Assembly: GCA_904063045.1 (NCBI GenBank)
Contig: CAJFCJ010000014.1
Location: 1,048,217 to 1,110,617, forward strand
Length of the DNA: 62,401 nucleotides
From: Dimorphilus gyrociliatus
Lineage: Eukaryota > Annelida > Polychaeta > Dinophilidae
Direction of reading: 5' to 3'
Shown here: one piece after another, positions 25,326-37,103 of the stretch
Layout: every line of letters begins with the position of its first letter
Numbering within the stretch: the stretch's first letter is position 1
The notes under the pieces: generated by a model
Told to the model about the DNA's origin: nothing
The model's input: the letters and a program-made list of their open reading frames with translations, nothing else
The model's database searches: none
Made by a program: the position numbers and the translations under genes

Positions 25326-26330
25326 CTATTGCATTATAGTCGTCGGCGTCGGCGTCGTTGTCGGCGTCGTCATCTTTGTCGTCGTCGTCGTCGTTATTTT
25401 GGGGGAATCGACTATTCGAATTGGACTAAGTGTCCGTTGAGTAGAGTCAATAGGTTTAAATAATAAAGGTGGTGTTGGTCCACCAGATCTATTTTCTATT
25501 GGCATAGATGGAATGGTTGCTGAAAATGGATTAGGAATCCTTCGAGGTTTCGATAATTCTTCTGAAGCCATTTGTTCGGCAGGTAATTTCATTGGAGGAC
25601 CTAATGGGGTTGATTCTCTCTGTTTTTCAAATATAAATGATATTAATTGTGTTTCCTTCTCTAACACACTGGTTTATCTGTTTCATACCTCGAGAAAATT
25701 AACAAATAATTGAGAAAGAGATTGATCAAGAGGTGGCGCTGAAGCTGCCCTTAGGGGAGTTGAAGGAGGTGTTGGAGCACCTTGAGATGAGGGCTTAGGC
25801 TTATTTCCAAACCATCCTTTTAGCCATCCCGAATGCTGTTGATTCGCTCTTAGCTGTTGATGCAAGAAAATTAAACAAAGCCTCGGACCTACACGATTTA
25901 TTATTGTACCTGTTCCAGTTCGGCTTGCGTAAAGCCCAAGATTTTACCAATTAATAATAAAACTTCGGGTTGCTTCGAGGCAGGAGTATGCAAGTAGCCT
26001 AATATCAAATTCTTTACAACAGTTCTAAAAAAGCAAAGTATTTTGTTGTAAATAGAACAATTTCTCGATCTAAGAGTATTAGATTATATATATATAGATC
26101 TATATATAAGCTTACTTACTTATCAACCCTTGCATCCGAAGAAATTTGTAGTCTTGCTATTTCCTCTTCCGCATGTTGTAACATCCTCTCTCGATTTTGC
26201 ACTAGATAATTTGTTGGAGGAGAAAAAAAGAGAAAACTATGATTAAATTATGTTTTCGTATCATTTAAACTTAAAAAGAAAAGAAATAACTTGGTACGGT
26301 TTATCAACGTATACAAATAAATTCATTTTA

Positions 26331-26384
<54 letters not shown>

Positions 26385-29300
26385 CATATTTATGTTAAAA
26401 AAAGAAAAGAAAATATATATATATATATAGGAATATTATAAATATACACATTATATATATTTACATATATTACACCGAAATTTTTGACCAAAATACACCT
26501 TCAAAGGCATTTAGACACAGCTGTAACTTTGTCCAAGGTATACATTCGGTATAACATATATGTATATATATATATATATACAGTATAAATATATATATAT
26601 ATTAATATATAAAACGTATACTTTGTATTTATCATCTAAATAAAAATATAAACGATAAGTTGTTATTTGCCTCTTTTGAGAGTCAAAAAAAAAAGAATTC
26701 TTTTTTTTTGAAGTGTTAACATGAAACACTCGCATTAGAAGATGTAAGAAAAAGAGGAATGAGAGCAGCGCACCAGATACTGAAACTGAATAGCAATCAG
26801 TACCTGATGTAATACTCACATCCCAATTCTTTGTTAGAATCGTCACAGGTGTTAGAAATGTATTTGACTCCTTATTACTACTTTTTTTTACTTTTATTTC
26901 CTCTCTTTTTTATTCTCTAGTTTATCTCTTTCTCTCTATCTTAATCAACCAATCAATCTTTATCTCAATTTTTAATATATTACTCTTAATTTTAATATTA
27001 CTGAAGTACTAATTATCTTCTCCTTACTCTCTCTCTCGTATTACCATACCCTCCCTCTCAGTCCTTTTCTTTCTCACACAAAAATCCACATGACGTTTAG
27101 TTGATAAATATAGAACACTTAAAATTCGCGTCTATTGAAAGATTTAAGTCAATTGAATACTTGAGCATCCTGCATACTATTCAAGTGCAGATATACATCT
27201 GCAAGCTTTTGTTAATTTAACCTACGAAATTACGCAGTTTACAAAATATACATATATATATATATATATACTACATATTAACACGCTTACATAGCTAGGT
27301 TTATACTAATTGTGAATAGTAATACTTTTCCTTATACGAACAAACATTCCTCAAAGACTAGAATTATTAATATTTGAATTAAAAATATGAAGAAAAAAAA
27401 AACAATACAAAAAGACAAAAAAAAAGAAGACTATTGACATAAACAGTAAAGAAAAAAACCAAAAGCATTTAATTTCTTATTAAAAGAAAACTGTTGTTTT
27501 TTTTTTTCTTTTTACTTTTTAAATTGTTTCTATTAAAATAAAATAAAAAAAAAGAAAAACATAAAAAAGAGGGATGAGTGAAACGAAAGAAAAAAAAAGT
27601 AATAAAAAAACAAATATTGTTAACCTAATGTAAGAATATTGCACGATGCAGCACAATGCCAATAAAAAAACGAGAGCGTGTTAGATGAAAAAGGTGCTAA
27701 AATTCATGTAATCTCAGCGAGTAGCGCGATAAGGGCAAGGTTTTTCGAGTCACGTTTACCAGCTGAGATTATACGAACATGCACACGTACGTCACACATT
27801 TCTAGTTAGTTAGGGTCAATTTTTATCTCTAATATTTTCGTATATATGTATAATTCTAAAAATACATACATACTTTCATTCATTCATACATGACTATATA
27901 TTTAACCATAAATACATATAAATATATATAAATAGATTTATATATATTTATAAATAGATATGTGTAAATAGATACTTATAATATATACATGTATGTTTTT
28001 TTCTATATTAAGAATATGCTAGAAGTATTAGAAATAATAAAAAAATAAATAATAATAAAACAACAATAACAACAAAAGTTACAACACTCTTAGTTGTTGA
28101 TAGAATGGAATAATGAGGGTTGTCTTTAAGGGTAGAGGGATGTGGTGATAAATAAACAACAAAAAAATTAGGAATAATAATGAGAATAAAGAACAAACTA
28201 GATAAAAAAAAAATATTATATTAAGCAAGCAGAAACACTACACCAGAGCCAGATATCAGTCGAAATTCTGAGTTTTGCCTTACTTGCCACTTACGTCTCA
28301 GAATTACCGGCTGATATTAGGCGCAGATGAGGAAGATTTTTTGGTAAGGATGATGCAACAAAAGCCAAAAAAAATATATATATTTATATTTATACATATC
28401 TATATATATATATATATATAGATATAATCAGCCATGCACCGTGCATCAAAAACAAAAAAAAAAAGGATTGTTTTTCTGGTGAAATGGGGAGGTGGAGGTG
28501 GAGGTGGAGGAGGAAAATATATCCATGCAAAGAAAAAAGAAAAAAATTTTTCCTTTCTTTTTTTTTTTGTTCTCAAATTAAATTTTTGTTAAGAGAAAAT
28601 TAAAAAAAAAATAACACCAAAATAATAATAATAATGATAAAACTATTAATTAAACCGTTCACCACAAATGAAAACAATTGTGTAAGTGTGATAATAAAAA
28701 TTTTTTATAATCAATAAAATTTGTAAAAACTTCCTACCTTCCTCCTTTAATGCCGAAATTGCCTCCGATTTTCTATCGAGTTGCTCGCTTAATCGACGAG
28801 CCGCTTCTAAACCTTCTCTTGCTTCTTCTAATTCGCTTTCCAGCCTTCTAATGTGGTCCTTGTAGTGTTCGACATCGTGTCGGTAACGTTTTACCTCCTC
28901 GTAGGCTTTTGATTCGCCATCTGCTCTTTCAGCTTCGAACTGCTCGAGAACTAACTGTAGATTCTTCACTGCGGTCACGTGTTGCTCCAGCTGACTCCTC
29001 AAATTCGTATTCTGGACATAGGCCTCATCACGCTGCCTAGATATTTCACTAATCTGCAGACGAAGCTGTTTTACCGTCGAATCCGCAGCCGATTTCGTAC
29101 CCTCGACGGTTTTTAATCGGTCATTTGCGGTCTTTTCTGCTAATTCAAGCTTCTCTCTTAAAGCAGCTTCTCTCTGACTAGAAAGAATAGAATCTTGAGT
29201 ATGACCGTCTTCCATTTGTATCAAATGAGCTCGTAAACGTTCCAACTCGGACTGTAATCTCATTTCGCGATTTTTCAAAGTTGTAACTTCGTTTTTACTC

Positions 29301-32300
29301 TGCTCCAAAGAGTTTGTTAAATCTGCGTTTTTTCTGATAACTTTATCTCTTTCCTGAGTTACACCCTTCACATGACCTTCCCAAGCGGATTCCCTTTCAT
29401 CATCTTTTTTGACGGACTCTAGCCTGGCTTTACAATCATTTAACTCCAACTGATATGACGTTGCTTTTTGTCTTAACTCAATTATTTCTGACTGAAGTGT
29501 ACACGCCCGATTCAAAGCCTCATCCTTCTCAGCCTTAGCCAAGTCCCTTTCTGAAGTTGCATTCTCCAAATCAATAAGTGTAGATTCTAACGACACTTTT
29601 GTGCTAAGTAATTGCTCCTCTAGTTTTTCCTGTTGACTTTGCAAAGAGGCCATGTGACTTTGTAATTGCGATTCGGTCGCATCGCGTTCCGCTAGCAATT
29701 TTTCAAGCTTGTTTATTGTTAGGCGTTTTTCCTGTAACGTAAAACGTGTCATGTCAAGAGAGTAATAACGAGATTACAAGCATTACTCACCTGTACGTCG
29801 TCTTCAAGATTATTAGCGTCAACGTTGTTTACATCAATGTCTATTTTCTTTTTTAGCTCCTGTGCACATTCTTCTTGCTGTAAGCAAACTTGCCTTAATT
29901 CACTAACATCTAAAGTCGCTTTAGCTAACGCATCAGATTTCTCTTCAAAGCTCTTTCTCAACTCGACTAATTCGCCTTGCAGTTTTGAAACAGTATTACT
30001 CAATCTAACAACTTCCTGATGATAACCAACACTTTCTGCATGTTTCTGTTGTAATGCATTAGTTAAAACGGCTCTATCCTGAGTAAGTTGGGCTAATTGG
30101 TGAGCAGTTTGTAGATCTTGGCCAGAACTTTGTAATAAATCTCCGAGACTATCGCACTTTTGCCTTAACATTTCTAATTCTTGATCTCGTTCTCTTATTA
30201 GTAGGCTTAGTTTTTGTATAGTATCTTTCGACATCTCATTATCACTCTCTATTGTCGAAGAATCGAATTTTACCCTAACATTCCCAGCATTTTCCAGTTT
30301 TTTCTTTAAATCGGCTATACTATCTAATAATTTAGCATTTTCTCTTTTTAATTGAGCATTTTCTCTTGATTTATCATTAAGTACAGCAGACACTTGCTCT
30401 TTCTCCGAAAGCGCTTGAGACAATTGCTGCTTGGAATCTGCTAATTGCATAGTCGCCGTTTGAAAAGCGGCTCGAACGGAAGGTAGCGTTGTCTGTAATT
30501 CATCCTTTTCTCTCTTAAGGGCTTCTATAGTCTTCTTTAAATTGTCAGAATTATCATCATCTGCTTGACCTTCAACAATCCGCTCATCTACGTCATCATT
30601 ATTCACCTTTAGATCTTTATTTTTTATACCGTTTTTCATAAGCCCCAATTCTTCATCTCTCTTCTCTAATTTTTCTACTAATTCATCGTTTAATGATTTT
30701 TGAATGGATAATTCTTGAGCAAGTTGCAATGCCTTCCTATTCCTATCTTCCAAAATAACCATTTCAGCACGAATTTTCTCAAAATCAGCCATTTTGTTAT
30801 CGTACTCAAACTTGAGTTGCTCAAAAGCAATTTCAGCCAATTTTTGATTTTTTAAAGCTACGTCTAAAGCATTCTGACTCTCCTCTAACCGACCTTTTAA
30901 TGAACATAACTCAGGATCTGGATTAGCTAAACTTTCTGCCTCATTTAATCGAGCTCTTAACATTTCTAATTCTAGCTGAACGCTTTCGTTAATTTTCATA
31001 GTATTGTCTTCATCTAACTTTTGTATTATATCATTAACTTTTTCCTCACATGCAGAGATGCGATTATTTAATTCTGTCTCTGAACTAGGATGATTATTGA
31101 TTTTGACCAGTTCAACGTTAGTAGTTTCTTTATTATTTTCTAGGGAATGTAAGGCTGCGTACCGATTTTCGACCTCTTGTAAAAGCTGATGTAAAGTAAT
31201 AACAGGGTAATTTACAAGGTTAATATTTCAATTGATTCTTAGAAAATTCATTACCTTTTCAAGTCGAGAAATTTCTTGCTCCTTTTTCTCATTTCCTAAA
31301 AGTTCTTTTATTTCTGTTATTGCCTCTTCAATTTTTATACTTTCGTCTAAATTTTCCGCCATTTGGGAATTAAGACTTTTAATTGCTTTTTCCTTTTCTT
31401 TTAGATCATCTCTTTGCTTCACAAGGACATCTTCTAGAGCTTTCTTTTCGTTTTCAACAACGTTACGATACAATTCAAATTCGTTAACTTGTTGTTTTAG
31501 ACGTTCAACCTCTGACTCTTGAAGACCGGGATCATTTTCCCACGCCAAAGAGTCAGTGCTCTTAGCATCATCGTCCACCCTTTCCTTGTCGGCTGAACTC
31601 TCGTCCTTCGTAAATGCATTTAGTATTTTGCGCGTTAGATCTTGAGATCTTTTATCACCCAAATCTTCCATAAGGCGCCCGGTATCAAGAGTCGATCTTT
31701 CTAGAGCGTCCATTATTGCAATTAAATCTTTCTCCAATTGTTCTTCCTAGTAGAAAAGAAAAAAATTAATAATTTTCCAAATGGCTATTTTTGAAAGAAA
31801 GGAACTTGTTCAACGACCGAGGATACACTTAAGAATAAGATAAGACAGTGGAAAAACCATTACTCCGTCGTTCAAGATTATTACCTGGCATTTAGTTTTC
31901 AACAATTGGGCGGTTAGAGCCGATCTCTCGTGAAGAAACGTATTTGCTCGGATTTGATTGTGAAGGCTTACGGCACGTTTGGTTTTATCCAATTCCGTCA
32001 TAAAAGACGCTCTCAATTCCTGCATATTTATACAATCCGCTATATTGATTGTAGCTGACCTTAAAGGCGACTTCACACAAAAGAGAGCGCAAACAATCTT
32101 TTTTTTATATGTTTTTTCAAAAACATGCATAACCAAAACGGGAAAGAGACATGAAGGGAATATTTATTGGCAAAAGAACAAAGAGTTTACCTGGCCACTC
32201 TCAACATTCTCTAAAAGTTTCATCTTGCAAACGTCTAATTCGTCGCGTAATGTTGCCGCCTCTAAATCGGTATTTTCGCATCGTCTATCTAAACCTATAC

Positions 32301-35300
32301 TCGAAAAAAGAGATAAAAAAGAATATCAATTAATAAACACGTTATCAGTCTATTCATATCCGGCAAGGTCGTTGCTGACGAACCGTCTGGTACTTACCAT
32401 CGCAACATTCTTCCAGTTGGATAATTCTCTGATTGGCGCTTCTGAGCTCCTCTTGTAATCTTTCTGATTGCTTTTTAAGCGACTCTTTTTCTATATCTTC
32501 AAAACTGCTTTTATCTAATAGGAAAAAAGTAGACATCGAACTAGATAAATGTTTCAAAGTTATAATGATTATCTTACCGTCCACTGCTGGTTGGGATCTG
32601 TGTAACCTTTCTAAAGCTTGAAGTTCTCGTTCATGGTGTTCCCTTTCGGCCGAAAGCGCCACCTCCAATGACTGAATAAAAAAAGAAATGATTTTGTTGT
32701 AAAAATAGAAAGTGTGCGCATATATATATATATATATATATCACACTTAATAAAAAGGAAACTTTGTTCAAGTGTAAATAAATTAAAAAAAAATGCTTAC
32801 TTTAACTTTATTCTGGAGTACGGCAGTGACATTGTAGCCGTCTTCATCCTGTGGAGATAGTGGAAAGAATGGCAATCTATCAACAGCAGAAATAAAATAA
32901 TAATACCTAGAGCCGACCGCTCAAGAGGAGAGTAAATACAACGCGGCCGTTCATATCTCGCAAACACTACTTATCATTCGTCGTATCTTATCAGCTTCAG
33001 GTATTGCCAAGCTGACTGGTATTGTTTAAGTTTTTTTTCTCTCCTTTTATATTCTACATTACACTTAAACTATCTAATTTAATTCTTTAAATACCGCTCG
33101 CTCTCAATAGATACAAAGAAGACAAGTTAAGGGAGATATGTTGTTGAGATACGAATGAGTAGAGATGTAGGAGTGATATGATAGTTGTAAGCGAGAGAAG
33201 GAAGGGGGAGGAGTGACGGGCGAGGGGGGTGAAAGCTTTGGCAAACTATCCGCAGCTCAAGTAGTCAGCTGCGCCTTGAAGCCATATGCCGCGTATTATG
33301 TTTGTTCAATCACGAATATGGGCGAAGATAAGCTACGCACGTGTTCAAAATCTGCACTACACATTTCTCTTCTCGTCGAGGGTGGCGGAAAGGGAGGGAG
33401 GGAGGGGACGGGAGGGAATAAGCAAGATGAAGCAATACATAAATGGGAATTATGGCCAAATAATTGCTTTGATATGTTCAAATTCAATTAATAGATATGT
33501 TGATGTAGGATAACGGGAAATGAAAGATAATTGCCTATTATAGAAAAAAAGTTATCGGGCGATACTAACCCGCTCATTTGCTGACAGTTCATTCTTCAGT
33601 CGGTCGCACTGATTCTGTAATCGTCTAACTTCAGATCGCAACCTGTTGATTTCCCTCTGGCTGTTGATCACGTCCGATATATCGTCCTCGTCATCGCCTG
33701 AAATCGATCAATTCGTTATTTCTACGTTTTCTTTCTGCCGGGAAAGCCGTATAACAACGACGCTAACGAGAACTTAATCTTTTAACGGGACGGTCTAAGA
33801 AACAAAGCAACTCCAAAGTTACCTTTCAATGCAAACCCAAACGGCGGAAATGCATTGGCGCGCTGTGTCGTTTCATACTTTGTTCACTTCCTATCCTTAT
33901 CCAATAGCCGTCTGCCACGTATCAGGCCGTATGAATATTTAATAACGAGGAGCATCTCGTCGTTAATCAGGCCTACTCTATCTCAAAATAACCTGCTAGC
34001 ATATATATGCTACGGTCGACTGATATATATCCGTCCCTTCTATAAATACGTACAAAAAAATGCTTCAGTGTATTTCGTCGCCGCCTAAACACTCGAATAT
34101 GCCGACAGATTAGAAGCCCAAGTTAAACATTGAACTTTAGATCAAACTTTCCAATGTCTACATACACTTAAAAGGCCGCCACACGGTACCGACCTAACGG
34201 AAACTTTACCGTCTTAAGGAACGATCTGAACGACAGCTGTCCGCCGCAAAAAAATATTTCATCGATATCTTGCCGTTTTAAAACAGCTGTCAGATCTATC
34301 TCGTTCAATATATTGTATATAATCTACATCACACACGTATGAACAGACGAACATCCACATATACCTAGATAAACAATACGCAATATGTAATGTTTAAATA
34401 TAAGAGTTTAAGCATATTCAACTAATATACACGAATACATAGTATACATACTATACTATATATATAGTATATCAAATATCGAATGTTATTATGATTATAG
34501 ATTCAGTATATATATGTAAATATGTATATATATATTGAGAATATCTGGACGCCATATATAAAAATTTCTTCGAATTATCCCACGTGCAAGAATTCGACAT
34601 GTTTCTCTCATTTTACTCTTCTCTATTCCCCACCACATATTTTATTTTCTTGTATATTCTTAAATATTTTTCACATCTTCAACAATAGATACGATAAAAG
34701 AGAGATATATGTCTAGATAGATAGATAGATAGAGAATAAGATAGAAAGTATTCTCTTTCAGCATTAGAACACCCGGAACTAGAATCGACTTTGACAACTG
34801 AAAGTAAACATGGCAAACGATCCGCAGTCAATTTTTAGCACGTGTTACGCGATTGGAATAGAATATTAAAGGCGCTCAAAATTTAATTAAAAACAATGAA
34901 AAGAGAGAATTAATAACCAAAACACAAAAAAAAGAAAAGAAAAAATAGCTGACAAAACAAGAAGAAAAAAAAATATTTCTACTAACCTAAAGACAATGAG
35001 GTTGGACCAGATTCTGAAATCGAGTGGGTGAAGTCGCTCTCTAAGTCGTTCTGCTTTTCCTTCAACAATACGATTTCGGCCTGTCGTTATTTGAAATCTG
35101 ACCGTTAGTGACTAACGCTGAATAGGTTCATTTTGAAAAAAAATATTTCTGCCTTATCTTACTCAAGCTTAATTGATAAGGATAATTCATTTCCTTTTCA
35201 AAAACGGTGGAGTACGACGTTACTACTCAAAGTTCTCTTATATCTAATCTAGAATTTTTATCTTATCATTAAATTTAAAATATTTTTGAGAGACGTTCTC

Positions 35301-36118
35301 CCACAAACGCATATAATATACATATATATTGATGAGTCGAATTAGAGAAAATTCAAACTATCTATACAAGATAGATGTACACAAATAAAAAGACCTATGT
35401 CTATGTATAAAAAGTTTGTAATTAAATATCAATCTATAAATAGAATAGTAATCAGCGCGAAGCCGAAATAAAGATTTTCTAACTTAAAAATTATTACCGA
35501 TAGAAAAAAATTCTAATAAGTTTTATAACTTATCAGCAAGCTTCACGACTTATCGACTATCACGTCTTGGACTCGAAACTCCTGATTAGCAACTGGTGCA
35601 TTTTTTTCCCTTGTGGAGATAACACATATACCATAAAATACGAATTGAAAAACTTATGGCCTCAGAGGCTGAGAGAGTACGTGCAAAATTTTTGCGAAGA
35701 ACAATAAAAAATAGGAACACGAGAAAGAATGAGAAAAGGCAGAAATATTTTATATTATCAATCTTGATAGTTTTTTTTTTTTAAAGAATAAAACACTGTC
35801 TCTAACCTCTTTTTTACTCAAAAGGGATTGATATCTTAAAGCTACATTCTTAACTTCTAATTCAGCAGATTCCAATTTACTGCGAAGTTCTCCATTCTCT
35901 TCCTCTATTCTATTCACCTGCCAAAGTAGATAGTGTTATCATCAACAAACTAAGATTGTCGTTCACGAATGGAAAATATATCATTGTGATAGTTAAATTA
36001 CACAATCAATTACATTTATGTACGTGAGCCAAAAGTTTATATCTATATCTATCTGTATGTATATATGGATGTATATTAGTGTATAAATACCTAAAACATC
36101 TAATTACATAATATATAG

Positions 36119-36161
<43 letters not shown>

Positions 36162-37103
36162 CATAGATATTGACTAAAACAATTCACTACCCCGCCACTC
36201 CCTATGAGAGTCTAACATATTGAAAATGTTGCTGATAACGACATAAATCATCATCGAATTGTAATCTTTCTACATGTCATTCGGTCCATTAAACCTATAA
36301 CTGTTATCATCCGGCGACCTATACTACTATCATCGTTTTATAAGGTAACTACTAATTGAAACGGTAGATGGCAGTAGCAAGATTTAAGATTAAATAATAT
36401 ATATACAGTATATATATGTAAAGGATATCAAACCTCCAACTTCTGAGAAGACGATTGAGCCTCCAAATCGGAAATATGTTTCTTAGCAAGCCGAAGCTCT
36501 GACTGATAATCTATAATGAAATATAAAAAGAAATCAGTTCAAACTGTTCGTTCAGTAGGAGAATTAGAATAAAAAATGTCAATATATATAGTTTTCAATA
36601 TTTTAGAGTAATTTCAAAAATTCTCAACGATTAATTGATAAATTATCATATTTTCTTTCATATGTTTTTTTATTATATAGTAGATCTTAGTTTATCTCTA
36701 GTTAGGTGTTAAATAACCACGTTGTATATGAGTCAACAACGCAAACCATATATGAATTTAGTTAAGTAACGTCACTTTTTTAAACCTTCTATCTTAACAA
36801 AAATGTGTCTGGTACTTTGAAAGTTACGCTTTTCTTTGTTTATTGTTTTCGCAAGCTTAAAGCAATTGTTGTATTGACTTATTGTAATGATTAGATTGTA
36901 TAAATAGAAATATGTAATGTTGTGCTGGATATCAGTTATTAACTATTTGTAAAAATTGGAATTTTTGAAGCAATCGCGATTAACTGTACGAAAATATTTG
37001 CATTACCATCAACTTCCTCTGTTCCTTCTGTTAGCACCTCCTTAGTAAAATTAGAAATTTGGCCAGTAATCTGCCCAACACGATCGCCGAACCAAGAAGA
37101 CAT
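25326..37103 (-). CDS. trip11: Golgin GMAP-210 (TRIP11)
   Basis: Cis-Golgi tethering golgin, host of the microRNA cluster below. Seventeen exons give 1526 residues: 37007..37103, 36434..36510, 35807..35917, 34987..35080, 33570..33697, 32801..32848, 32578..32671, 32398..32514, 32191..32294, 31885..32019, 31255..31746, 29791..31185, 28738..29731, 26120..26201, 25910..26024, 25689..25853, 25326..25658. The N-terminus (MSSWFGDRVGQITGQISNF) is the curvature-sensing ALPS motif. The stretch DDISDVINSQREINRLRSEV matches the human DIISSQQEINRLSNEV segment. About 1250 residues of coiled coil follow. The GRAB domain (VVKNLILGYLHTP...VLLLIGKILGF) spans about 1320-1362, followed by WLKGWFG and LFVNFLE as in human. 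The last junction needs an intron of only 30 nt (25659..25688) or conceals an indel. Human TRIP11 is 1979 residues, so this is a shorter, fly-like version. Confidence 0.95.
26336..26380. repeat. (TA)n microsatellite
   Basis: A long uninterrupted TA-dinucleotide run in the TRIP11 intron. Similar runs occur near 24245, 36121, 52918, 53010, 58330, 60222 and 61595. Confidence 0.95.
26761..26824 (-). ncRNA. mir-12: miR-12 microRNA hairpin
   Basis: On the minus strand the 5' arm (26796..26818) reads UGAGUAUUACAUCAGGUA then CUGAU, which matches the protostome miR-12 sequence as I know it over at least 21 nt. The 3' arm (UCAGUAUCUGGUGC and following) pairs with it, including G-U pairs, across a short loop of about 14 nt. 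It is the last of the three hairpins in host transcription order, about 940 nt after miR-216a. Confidence 0.92.
27703..27780 (-). ncRNA. mir-216a: miR-216a / miR-304-type microRNA hairpin
   Basis: The minus strand forms a hairpin whose 5' arm (about 27749..27771) reads UAAUCUCAGCUGGUAAAC followed by GUGAC. The seed AAUCUCA matches miR-216a of lophotrochozoans and fly miR-304 as I recall them. The 3' arm contains GCUGAGAUUACAU, giving ten consecutive pairs at the base and looser pairing towards the loop. It lies about 500 nt downstream of the miR-216b hairpin in host transcription order. Confidence 0.85.
28243..28327 (-). ncRNA. mir-216b: miR-216b / miR-283-type microRNA hairpin
   Basis: The minus strand folds into a hairpin of about 20 pairs with a loop of roughly 25 nt. 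The 5' arm (28297..28319) reads UAAUAUCAGCCGGUAAUU and ends CUGAG. The seed AAUAUCA is that of miR-283 of flies and miR-216b of lophotrochozoans as I remember them. The opposite arm (about 28250..28273) carries GAUAUCAGUCGAAAUU in plus-strand orientation and pairs with it, with a C-A mismatch and one bulge. It lies in the TRIP11 intron, in the sense of the host. Confidence 0.85.
28486..28513. repeat. (GGTGGA)n G-rich tract
   Basis: A G-run tract GGGGAGGTGGAGGTGGA continues with the same unit to AGGAGG on the plus strand. It could form a two-quartet G-quadruplex in DNA; the host transcript would carry the C/U-rich complement. It lies 160 nt upstream, in transcription order, of the miR-216b hairpin. 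Confidence 0.8.
32849..37006 (-). other. 5' introns of TRIP11
   Basis: The five upstream introns (32849..33569, 33698..34986, 35081..35806, 35918..36433 and 36511..37006) are 0.5-1.3 kb each, unlike the roughly 50-170-nt introns further 3' (the microRNA intron excepted). They are AT-rich with TA and GATA repeats and have a purine-rich stretch near 33190-33240. I found no extra exons or hairpins in them that I can support. Confidence 0.5.

Larger units (their letters stand above)
26202..28737 (-). other. TRIP11 intron hosting three microRNA hairpins
   Basis: This 2.5-kb intron, much larger than most others of the gene, separates the coiled-coil exon from the exon opening the GRAB region. It contains three hairpins on the sense strand (miR-216b-, miR-216a- and miR-12-type), a GGTGGA repeat at 28486-28513, long TA tracts at 26336-26380 and 26565-26605, and A/T homopolymers. 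No coding exon was found in it. Confidence 0.8.

Noticed and set aside
26511-26846. 111-codon minus-strand frame in the TRIP11 intron
   Set aside because: It runs through the miR-12 hairpin and TA tracts; the hairpin explains the non-random part.
27120-27220. Possible fourth hairpin in the microRNA intron
   Set aside because: Only short stems (ACTTGA/TCAAGT and GCAGAT/ATCTGC) form; there is no 20-nt duplex or known seed.
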